Origin: Quinella sp. 2Q5
Lineage (GTDB): Bacteria > Bacillota > Negativicutes > Selenomonadales > Selenomonadaceae
Direction of reading: 5' to 3'
DNA length: 36,627 nucleotides
Assembly: GCA_015206785.1 (NCBI GenBank)
Contig: JADEZQ010000015.1
Location: 1-36,627, forward strand
Position numbers and translations under genes: made by a program. The notes under the pieces are model-generated. The model was not told the origin of the DNA and ran no database searches. It saw only the letters and a program-made list of their open reading frames with translations. Shown one piece after another: positions 23,656 through 30,502 of the stretch; position 1 is the stretch's first letter; the number at the start of each line of letters is the position of its first letter.

Positions 23656-24537
23656 TTGAAAATTTCTGTGCTCAACGTCGGGCAGGGCGACGCCATTCTG
23701 ATTCGCACGGGCAAGCAGACCGTTCTGGTGGACACATCAGACACCGATGAACGTGACCTGCTGGTAAACGAGCTGGAGAAATTTTCCGTCACCAAAATCG
23801 ACAAGCTGATCCTCACGCACCCGCACGCTGACCACATCGGCAGCGCAAAGGTGCTCATCGATCCAAGCAGCAAGGAGCTCAAGGCGAACCCGTATCTGGA
23901 AAAAATTTCCGTCGCGGAAATTTACGACAACGGCATCAACTCCACCAGCCCGCTGTACAAAAGCTACGTCAAGGCAGCCGACACCAAGAGCATCGCTCAC
24001 AAGGCGTTGAAGGCGGGTGACAGCCTCGACCTGGGCAACGGCGTCAAGTTTAACGTGCTCTATCCGCTGAAGGAAAATGTCGACGCTATCAACAACGGGC
24101 AAAAGTCCGATCCGAACAATGAAAGCGTCGTCGGCAAGCTCACGTACAAAAAATTTTCCATGATGTTCACGGGCGACGCCGAGAAGAAGGTTGAATCCGA
24201 GCTGTGGGCTGACAACGACGCCAAGGTTTTGAAGTGCGACGTGCTCAAGGCGGGTCATCACGGCTCAAAGACTTCGTCGAGTGAAAACTTCGTGGCGACC
24301 GTCGATCCGAGTTACGTGCTGATATCTTGCGGTCCCGACGAAGAACGCCGCAACACTTACGGTCACCCGCACAAGGAAGCCCTGCAAAACTACATCAAAC
24401 ACGGGCTCGACGCCAAACACATCTTTTGCACGCGCTGGAACGGAACCATCACCGTCACCAGCGACGGCGAAAATTTTTCTGTGGAACCGGAGAAATCGGA
24501 GGACTGGCTGGACAAATGGATAGCGCAAAAAAAATAA
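23656..24537 (+). CDS. ComEC/Rec2-like metallo-beta-lactamase domain protein (body of the frameshifted gene)
   Basis: This is a metal-dependent hydrolase related to the C-terminal domain of ComEC. The visible frame (293 codons from a TTG) has ISVLNVGQGDAILI at the N-terminus, the metal motif LTHPHADHIG, MFTGDAEKKVE, the AGHHGSKTS motif and YGHPHKEAL. Catalytic residues appear complete. The TTG at 23656 has no convincing ribosome site, while the lipoprotein leader upstream in another frame has one, so the true gene most likely starts at 23486 and is broken by a one-base deletion. Stand-alone exported relatives are common in Firmicutes and may be nucleases or phosphodiesterases; the substrate is unknown. 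The DUF3006 gene overlaps its 3' end. Confidence 0.85.
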   Translation: MKISVLNVGQGDAILIRTGKQTVLVDTSDTDERDLLVNELEKFSVTKIDKLILTHPHADHIGSAKVLIDPSSKELKANPYLEKISVAEIYDNGINSTSPLYKSYVKAADTKSIAHKALKAGDSLDLGNGVKFNVLYPLKENVDAINNGQKSDPNNESVVGKLTYKKFSMMFTGDAEKKVESELWADNDAKVLKCDVLKAGHHGSKTSSSENFVATVDPSYVLISCGPDEERRNTYGHPHKEALQNYIKHGLDAKHIFCTRWNGTITVTSDGENFSVEPEKSEDWLDKWIAQKK

Positions 24538-24704
24538 CCGCCTACCTTGACCGCATCGAACTTTGCCAAGACGACACGCGCACGGCGGTTTTCTATGTGG
24601 AGGACGAAGGCGACTTCCGTCAATTCGTTTTGCCCGCGGACTTCCTGCCCGAAGACGCGAGCGAAGGCGACTACCTGACATTGACCATCGGAAAAGAGGA
24701 ATGA
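24516..24704 (+). CDS. DUF3006 family small protein
   Basis: The 62-residue acidic protein (KITAYLDRIELCQDDTRTAVFYVEDEG, then LPADFLPEDASEGDYLTL) fits DUF3006, a small beta-barrel-like family with the pattern D-R-x-E near the start and G-D near the end. The ATG at 24516 lies inside the hydrolase gene, giving a 22-base overlap, and the frame is easily missed. DUF3006 genes are often found next to ComEC-like metallo-beta-lactamase genes, as here, which suggests a functional pair, although the role is unknown. Confidence 0.82.
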   Translation: MDSAKKITAYLDRIELCQDDTRTAVFYVEDEGDFRQFVLPADFLPEDASEGDYLTLTIGKEE

Positions 24705-24713
24705 GGAGTTAAT

Positions 24714-25760
24714 TTGCTGAAAAAAATTCTGACGTGTTTCAGTTTGATGCTCGTCGTTTTGTGCGCGGCGGCAGGGACGGTTTCTGCACGTGCGGCGGAG
24801 CTGACGGGCATTGAAGCGTTCGACAACGAAGAAAGCGTACGCATCGAAATTTCTTACGGCGGCGGCAAGCTCGACCTTAGCGACGTGGCGACGGAAATCA
24901 AGTCGGGCATTTTGTTCGTGGACATGGACAACACGTTGCCCGGCAGAGTGAGCCGCGTTTCGGGCACGAAGATTCAATCGGGCGCGCGTGACGTCATCGA
25001 AAAAATTTCCGCCAACAGGACGCAGGAACGTCATACGCGGATTCAGATTCATCTGCGCGGGAAGATTACGGCTCCCGACGTGAAAGTTTCCGTTGAGCCC
25101 GCCAATCGTTCCGAAAAAAAATCCGCACGTGTGGTCATCGACATCAGCACGGGCGGCGCGGATAATTGGACCGGCTTCGACGGCGGCGGACGCATCGTCG
25201 TCATTGACCCCGGTCACGGCGGCTCGGACGCGGGTGCCATCGGTCCTTCGGGCGTGACGGAAAAATCCGTTTCCCTCGCCGTGTCGTTGAAGGCGCAAAA
25301 ACTTTTGACGGAGGCGGGTTATCACGTGGTGATGACTCGCACGACCGACATCGACGTTGCCGCGCCGGGTGTGCCTGACGGCGTCGAACTTCAAGCCCGC
25401 GTCGACAAGGCACCGCCCAACGCCGACCTGTTCATCAGCGTCCACTGCAACGCATTTTCCAACAGCCACGCCAACGGCATGGAGACCTTCCACGCGCCCG
25501 GTGCCATCCGCGGCGAAAGGCTCGCCCGCCTGCTGAACGAGGAGCTGGAAAAACTCGGCGGGCTGAACAACCGCGGCGTCAAGGCGGCTCGCTTCTACGT
25601 GATGACCCATTCAAAATGCCCCGCCTCACTCATTGAGCTCGGCTTCATCACCAATTACCGCGAAGAACGTTTGTTGGCAAGCGGCGACTATCAGCAAAAA
25701 CTTGCGCAGGCAATTACCAACGCCGTCAACCGCTATTTCAGCCAAGGAGGATCTGATTAA
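24714..25760 (+). CDS. N-acetylmuramoyl-L-alanine amidase (Amidase_3) with N-terminal AMIN-like domain
   Basis: This exported zinc amidase cuts the bond between MurNAc and the stem peptide. The 348 residues start with a signal peptide (to about SARA, residue 27). A beta-rich AMIN-like targeting domain (about 30-145) follows. The catalytic domain (about 160-345) has VVIDPGHGGSDAGA (zinc His), GVTEKSVSL (zinc Glu), LFISVHCNAF (zinc His) and the catalytic Glu in SLIELGFITN. The TTG start has a GAGGAG site. It is tightly spaced with DUF3006 upstream and with the GerMN lipoprotein downstream; amidase-GerMN pairs are common in Firmicutes. Confidence 0.93.
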   Translation: MLKKILTCFSLMLVVLCAAAGTVSARAAELTGIEAFDNEESVRIEISYGGGKLDLSDVATEIKSGILFVDMDNTLPGRVSRVSGTKIQSGARDVIEKISANRTQERHTRIQIHLRGKITAPDVKVSVEPANRSEKKSARVVIDISTGGADNWTGFDGGGRIVVIDPGHGGSDAGAIGPSGVTEKSVSLAVSLKAQKLLTEAGYHVVMTRTTDIDVAAPGVPDGVELQARVDKAPPNADLFISVHCNAFSNSHANGMETFHAPGAIRGERLARLLNEELEKLGGLNNRGVKAARFYVMTHSKCPASLIELGFITNYREERLLASGDYQQKLAQAITNAVNRYFSQGGSD

Positions 25761-25762
25761 CC

Positions 25763-26389
25763 GTGAAAAATTTTTTCGTGCCGGCAATGCTCGCGCTGTT
25801 GTTGCTGACTGCAGGTTGTGATAAACCGCCCGCTAACCCGTCCGATAAACCCGAAACCACCAAGCCCGTCGATAAGCCCGCGCCCAAATCCGTCGATAAG
25901 CCCACCGCTCAACCCGAAGCCAAGCCCATCGACAAGAGCGCGACTCAACCCGTCGAAAGGACGCCCGAAGATCGCGTCGTCACCTTGCACGTCTACTACC
26001 CCGACGATTCGGGCATGCGCCTCGTCGAAGTCGAACGCGAAATCGTAATCGACGACAACACCGACAAATACACGGCCGCCGTCGAAATTCTGCGCGAAGA
26101 CCCCACTGAGGAGAACCTGACAAGAATCTTCCCCGACAACGCGTACATCCGCTCCGTCACCGTGCGCGACGGGCTGGCTCTCGTCGACTTTGACGGCAGC
26201 ATTTTGAAGGGCTTCGTCGGCGGCTCCACGGGCGAAGAATTTTTGATCGGCTCAATCGTCGAGACGCTGACAAACTTCCCCGAAGTCACCGCCGTGAAAT
26301 TTTTGGTCGACGGGCAGGAAATCGAAACGCTCTCCGGTCACATGGACTTGAGCACTCCGCTCGGACGCAAAGACATCTTGATTGAGTGA
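25763..26389 (+). CDS. GerMN-domain lipoprotein
   Basis: The 208-residue product begins with a lipoprotein signal ending LLLTAGC (Cys19). A linker of repeated DKP/Pro-Lys units follows (about 20-68), likely spanning the cell wall. The GerMN domain (about 72-205) starts VTLHVYYPDDSGMRLVEVEREI and has YTAAVEILREDP, VRDGLALVDFDGSI and VETLTNFPEVTAVKFLVDGQEI. In sporulators GerM acts in envelope remodelling; elsewhere such lipoproteins accompany amidases. The start is GTG with GGAGGA upstream, two bases after the amidase stop. Repeat copy D lies directly after the stop. Confidence 0.88.
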   Translation: MKNFFVPAMLALLLLTAGCDKPPANPSDKPETTKPVDKPAPKSVDKPTAQPEAKPIDKSATQPVERTPEDRVVTLHVYYPDDSGMRLVEVEREIVIDDNTDKYTAAVEILREDPTEENLTRIFPDNAYIRSVTVRDGLALVDFDGSILKGFVGGSTGEEFLIGSIVETLTNFPEVTAVKFLVDGQEIETLSGHMDLSTPLGRKDILIE

Positions 26390-26398
26390 CGCAATCGT

Positions 26399-26555
26399 CC
26401 GCACCCGTCTCCTTAGCCGACAACACGACCGCCCAAGGATGGGCGGTCGCCGGCATACGACGACGTGATGCGTCGTTGCCGGGGGGAAGGCTCTTTTCTT
26501 TGCTACTTTCTTTTGAGCCGGCAAAAGAAAGTAGATTTAACCGCAGACGCAGTCA
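26399..26555 (+). repeat. Multi-hairpin intergenic repeat, copy D
   Basis: It starts ccgcacccgtctccttagcc (identical to copy A) and ends gacgcagtca. Hairpins: gaccgccc/gggcggtc around aaggat (26427-26448), acgacg/cgtcgt around tgatg (26460-26476), and ctactttcttttg/caaaagaaagtag around agccgg (26503-26534). The middle stem differs completely from the other copies yet still pairs. It lies between convergent genes. Confidence 0.87.
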
Positions 26556-26565
26556 GCAGGCAACA

Positions 26566-28260
26566 TCAGCCGTTGAGTTCGCGCACGCGATAACCGCCAC
26601 TGCCGTCGAGATTTAGTTCCACGTCGTGCAGTTTGAACAGCGTCGACCGATGACCAACGCTCACCACGGTGACGGCGGGCAGTTGCTCGCGCAGGAGCTC
26701 GTACATTTCAATTTCGCGCGGCTCGTCCAAAGCTGATGTCGCTTCGTCCAGGAAGATGTAATCCGGCGCGGACAGGAGCACTCTCGCGAAGGCAAGCCGC
26801 TGTTGCTCGCCCAATGATAAAATCCGTGACCAATCGTCCGCCGTGTCGAGCTTGTCGACCAACGCGGGCAGATCAACCAATCGCAACGTCGCCTTGAGCT
26901 TTTCGTCGGGCGGCGATTTTTTTTCTGCGGAAGGATAGATCAACGCGCGGCGCAGCGTCCCCAGCGGCAAGTACGGCTTCTGCGGCAGGAACATCACTCG
27001 CGCGTTCGGCGGCAAAGAAATTTCGCCCGAAGCGTATGACCAGATGCCCGCCAAAGTTCTGAGCAACGTGGATTTGCCGCAACCCGACGCGCCGGTCACC
27101 AGAAGTGCCTTGGAGTTTTGAACCTCAAGCGAAAGTTTTTTCAACAGCTCGCGCCCCGTCGGCAACGAAACGTTCAGCTCCGTCAACTTCAGCTCGTCGG
27201 ACGCCGTCGATGACGTGACGGAACTTTGAATCTTGTGCGCCTCGTTCATGTGTTCGGTGAAGCCCGCCAGACGATTGATGACCGCCGCCAAAGTCGCCAG
27301 CGTGTCGTAAGCGTTGACGAAGAAACTCAGCGCGTCTTGAACTCTGCCGAACGCCGAAGATATTTGCATGAGCCCGCCGAGCTGAATTTCCTTGGCGAAG
27401 TAGCGCGGGGCCGCCATGACGAACGGAACCAGAACCGCCAGCTGCGCGTAGCCGTTGACGTAAAAATTCAGGTGCTTGGTCTTCTTCATGAGCTGCCAGT
27501 AATTTTTGATGACGTTGCTGAACTTCAGGTCGAAGCCTTCGCGCTCGGAAACTTCCCCGCGATAGAAAGCGATGCTCTCGGAATTTTCGCGGACGCGCAT
27601 CATGCTGAAACGGAAGTCCGCCTCGTACTTCTGCTGGTCGAAATTCAGATCGATGAGCTTGCGCCCGACCTTGTGTGCGAAGAACGTGCCGATACCCGAA
27701 TACGCCAGCGAGAACCAGAACATGTAGCCTGGAATGACGAGCCCAATGAATGTGACCGAGCCGCTCAAATTCCACAGCACCACGCCGAACGCCGCCAACG
27801 TCGTCAACTGCCGCAGGAAGTCGATTATCAGCTGCAACGTCAAGTTGACGAATTGCCCGATGTCTTCGGAGATACGCTGGTCAGGGTTATCTGCCGCGTC
27901 CTGCAGTTTGTAATACGTCTGCCCGTTCATCCATGCCGCCAGATAATTTTGCGTCATCCACGTGCGCCATTTGATCTGCAACATTTGCCGCAGATAGACC
28001 GCGTAGACCGCGATGATGATGTATATGAATGCCAGACCGGTGAATTGCCCGATGAGCGGCCAAAAACTTTCTGCCTCGTAATTTTGCAGCGCGTCGTAAA
28101 AAATTTGATACCACGAGTTAATTTGGACGAGCAGATAGACCATAGCGAAGTTCATCACAATGACCACAGCCAACAGAGAGCAAGCCTTCAACCTCTCCTC
28201 GGACTTCCAATAGCCTTTGAACAGCAGCAGGAAGCCGCGGAAAATTTTCTTCGCGTCCAA
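26566..28260 (-). CDS. SbmA/BacA/YddA-like ABC transporter (fused permease and ATPase)
   Basis: This is a half-size ABC transporter with an N-terminal membrane domain of the ABC_membrane_2/SbmA type and a C-terminal nucleotide-binding domain. The 564 residues show about six helices (roughly 1-330). FSMMRVRENSESIAFYRGEVSE near residue 230 is the conserved family loop. The ATPase follows: Walker A GASGCGKST, signature LSLGEQQRLAFAR, Walker B YIFLDEATSALD and switch VVSVGHR. Relatives move peptides, cobalamin or very-long-chain fatty acids; the cargo here is unknown. The TTG at 28258-28260 with GGAGGT eight bases upstream is preferred. It is divergent from rsmB and convergent with the GerMN gene across repeat D. 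Confidence 0.88.
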   Translation of the reverse strand: MDAKKIFRGFLLLFKGYWKSEERLKACSLLAVVIVMNFAMVYLLVQINSWYQIFYDALQNYEAESFWPLIGQFTGLAFIYIIIAVYAVYLRQMLQIKWRTWMTQNYLAAWMNGQTYYKLQDAADNPDQRISEDIGQFVNLTLQLIIDFLRQLTTLAAFGVVLWNLSGSVTFIGLVIPGYMFWFSLAYSGIGTFFAHKVGRKLIDLNFDQQKYEADFRFSMMRVRENSESIAFYRGEVSEREGFDLKFSNVIKNYWQLMKKTKHLNFYVNGYAQLAVLVPFVMAAPRYFAKEIQLGGLMQISSAFGRVQDALSFFVNAYDTLATLAAVINRLAGFTEHMNEAHKIQSSVTSSTASDELKLTELNVSLPTGRELLKKLSLEVQNSKALLVTGASGCGKSTLLRTLAGIWSYASGEISLPPNARVMFLPQKPYLPLGTLRRALIYPSAEKKSPPDEKLKATLRLVDLPALVDKLDTADDWSRILSLGEQQRLAFARVLLSAPDYIFLDEATSALDEPREIEMYELLREQLPAVTVVSVGHRSTLFKLHDVELNLDGSGGYRVRELNG

Positions 28261-28369
28261 TGAGCAACACCTCCGCGCGAAGTATATCCGCCGCGAAAAA
28301 TTTTTGCAACCTGCAGGAATTTCGTCGCGGCGCACGGTATATCCCGCAGAAAAACTTTGGAGGACGACA

Positions 28370-29653
28370 TTGGATACGGTACGACTGGCGGCGACGAAAA
28401 TTTTATACAACGTGGCGACGAAGGGCGCGTGGGCGAACGTCGAACTGGCACAGGCTCTGCGTCAGGGAAAGTTCACAGACCTCGACCGAAAATTTTGCAC
28501 GGAGCTGGTTTATGGCGCGGTGAAGGCGGGTGCGTCGCTCGACTGGAAGATCGCCAAGTATGTGAGCCGCCCGCTCTCGAAGGTCGACGCGAAACTTATG
28601 GCGGTGTTGCGCGTGGGCATGTATCAAATTTTTTTCCTGGATCGCGTGCCAAATTCCGCGGCGGTGAATGAATCGGTGGAGCTGGCGAAAAAATTCTGCG
28701 GGCTCGGCGAATCCAAATTCGTCAACGCCGTAATGCGTGCGGCGAACCGTGAGCCGCATAAGTCAGACTTCCCCGCGGACGACTCCGTTCAATCGCTGGC
28801 GCTGCGGACGTTTCACCCCGCGCGGATTGTCGAGCTGTTCATTGAGGAATTCGGCTCGGACGCGACGAAACTGCTCGCCTTCGACAACACAGACCCGCCG
28901 CTTTGCCTGCGCGTCAATCGGCTCAGGACCACGCGCGAAAATATTTTGACCGCGCTGAAAAATTTGGGCGTGCAAGCTCAACCGTCAGCCTTCGCGCCCG
29001 AAGGAATCATCTGCCGCGGGCACGGCTCGCTGGATAATTTCCAAGCACTGCGTCACGGGCTCTGTCAGGTGCAGGACGAAAGCTCCATGACCGCCGCGCA
29101 TCTGCTCGACCCCAAGCCAGGCGAATTCGTCATCGACAGCTGCGCGGCACCGGGCGGCAAGTCCACGCACATCGCCGAACTGATGGGCAACCGCGGGCGA
29201 ATCGTCGCCGCCGACATTCACGAGAGCAAGCTCAAACACATCGCGCAAAATGCTCGACGCCTCGGCATAACGATTATCGAACCGCTCGCCGCGGACGCTC
29301 GGAGCCTCGGAAAAAATTTTCCCGCGCAGGCTGACCGTGTCCTCGTCGACGCACCGTGTTCAGGATTGGGCGTGCTGCGTCGCAAGGCTGACGTCCGCTG
29401 GAAAAATTTGGACGACCTCGACGCTTTGCCGACGTTGCAGACGGAAATTCTCTCCGGCGCGTCCGAAGCTCTCAAGTCGGGCGGAACGCTCGTCTACAGC
29501 ACGTGCACAATCCTCCGCCGCGAAAACGAAGCCGTCATCGAAAAATTTCTGGCGTCGCACGAAAATTTCCGCCTCGTCCAAATGAAAACGCTCCTGCCGC
29601 ACGTTACGGGCACCGACGGATTCTTCGCGGCGAAACTGATTCGGACAAACTAA
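28370..29653 (+). CDS. rsmB: 16S rRNA (cytosine-967-C5)-methyltransferase RsmB
   Basis: RsmB methylates C967 of 16S rRNA using SAM. The 427 residues combine an N-terminal NusB-like RNA-binding domain (about 1-130, with FCTELVYGAVK and FVNAVMRA) and a Rossmann methyltransferase domain. The latter has DSCAAPGGKSTHIAELM (SAM loop), the catalytic motif VDAPCSGLGVLRRKADVRW and the second Cys in VYSTCTILRRENE. The TTG at 28370 has GGAGG six bases upstream, giving the normal length. A terminator overlaps the stop codon. Confidence 0.95.
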   Translation: MDTVRLAATKILYNVATKGAWANVELAQALRQGKFTDLDRKFCTELVYGAVKAGASLDWKIAKYVSRPLSKVDAKLMAVLRVGMYQIFFLDRVPNSAAVNESVELAKKFCGLGESKFVNAVMRAANREPHKSDFPADDSVQSLALRTFHPARIVELFIEEFGSDATKLLAFDNTDPPLCLRVNRLRTTRENILTALKNLGVQAQPSAFAPEGIICRGHGSLDNFQALRHGLCQVQDESSMTAAHLLDPKPGEFVIDSCAAPGGKSTHIAELMGNRGRIVAADIHESKLKHIAQNARRLGITIIEPLAADARSLGKNFPAQADRVLVDAPCSGLGVLRRKADVRWKNLDDLDALPTLQTEILSGASEALKSGGTLVYSTCTILRRENEAVIEKFLASHENFRLVQMKTLLPHVTGTDGFFAAKLIRTN

Positions 29654-29684
29654 ATCCCCGCTCAATGCGAACGGGGATTTTTTT
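29652..29684. terminator. Terminator between rsmB and the VWA gene
   Basis: aaatccccg (29652-29660) and cggggattt (29672-29680) form a perfect 9-bp stem followed by more T. It includes the last bases of the rsmB stop and may work in both directions. Confidence 0.82.
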
Positions 29685-29697
29685 CGGCGAGATGAAA

Positions 29698-30348
29698 TTA
29701 TTTGCGGCTGTTGAAGTCTTCGTCGAGATCCTCGCGCCAAGCGTCGTCGGGTGCAGAAGACCGGGACGAAGACCTGAACGCTTTGGCGAACCCCGCAATC
29801 GCCCCGAAGACTTTGCCGGTGCCGCGGCTGTCGGCGTGATAGTTGACGGCGCGTCGGGCGTCGATGCCGATGTTCCCCGCGACCTCAACCGCGTCGATGT
29901 TCGCGCCGAGGAAGACGAATTCCCAGCCGAGTTCCTTTTGCTGTTCGATGAGCTTCTTGATGTCGGCGTGGCTGAAACGTTCGCTGGCGTTCTCAATGCC
30001 GTCGGTTGTGATGACGAACAGCGTCTTGCTCGGACGGTCTTCCTCGCGGGCGTACTTGTGGACGTTCTTGATGTGTTTGACGGCGTCGCCCACGGCGTCG
30101 AGCAGGGCAGTCATTCCGCGCACCTGATAATCCTCGCGCGTGAGCGGCTTGACGTCTTCGAGAGGAACGCGGTCGTGCAGAACGATGGATTCATGATCGA
30201 ACAGCACCGTCGAGACCAGAGCCTTGCCGTCGGTCTGTTCCTGTTGCTTGCCGAGCATTGCGTTGAAGCCGCCGATGGTGTCGGATTCCAAGCCCGCCAT
30301 TGAGCCCGAACGATCCAAGATGAAAACGATTTCGGTGAGGTTTTCCAT
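29698..30348 (-). CDS. von Willebrand factor A (VWA) domain protein
   Basis: The 216-residue protein is almost entirely one VWA domain. The metal-ion adhesion site is visible as FILDRSGSM near the N-terminus, a Thr in VRGMTALLDAVGDAV and the Asp in FVITTDGIENAS. YADSRGTG and an acidic Ser/Arg tail follow. It has no signal peptide, so it is probably a cytosolic VWA protein of the type seen with AAA ATPases or phage-like stress systems, though no such partner is adjacent. The ATG at 30346-30348 has GGAGG upstream and begins directly at the first strand. It is divergent from mutS. Confidence 0.85.
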   Translation of the reverse strand: MENLTEIVFILDRSGSMAGLESDTIGGFNAMLGKQQEQTDGKALVSTVLFDHESIVLHDRVPLEDVKPLTREDYQVRGMTALLDAVGDAVKHIKNVHKYAREEDRPSKTLFVITTDGIENASERFSHADIKKLIEQQKELGWEFVFLGANIDAVEVAGNIGIDARRAVNYHADSRGTGKVFGAIAGFAKAFRSSSRSSAPDDAWREDLDEDFNSRK

Positions 30349-30371
30349 GATGATGCGCCTCCTTTGCGGCG

Positions 30372-30380
30372 ATTGTATCA
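30372..30380 (-). promoter_or_regulatory. Extended -10 promoter of the VWA gene
   Basis: On the minus strand TGATACAAT (30372-30380) is an extended -10 element 23 bases upstream of the start. No good -35 is seen. Confidence 0.4.
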
Positions 30381-30448
30381 CAGTTGCCACCGACGAAATA
30401 TACCGCGGCGCAAAAATTTTTTTCGGCGCGGCGCAGTCGACATTGCGG

Positions 30449-30477
30449 TTGCGATTGGGCGGCGAAGTTGATAAACT
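30449..30477 (+). promoter_or_regulatory. Possible promoter of mutS
   Basis: TTGCGA (30449-30454) and TAAACT (30472-30477) are spaced 17 bases, 25 bases before the start. The match is weak but resembles the proposed pagL-like promoter. Confidence 0.3.
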
Positions 30478-30502
30478 GCTTGCGATATTCGGAGGTGATG
30501 AA

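Noticed and set aside
27226-28263. 345-codon plus-strand frame opposite the ABC transporter
   Set aside because: The opposite strand encodes all ABC motifs; this frame is His/Gln/Arg/Val-rich without structure.
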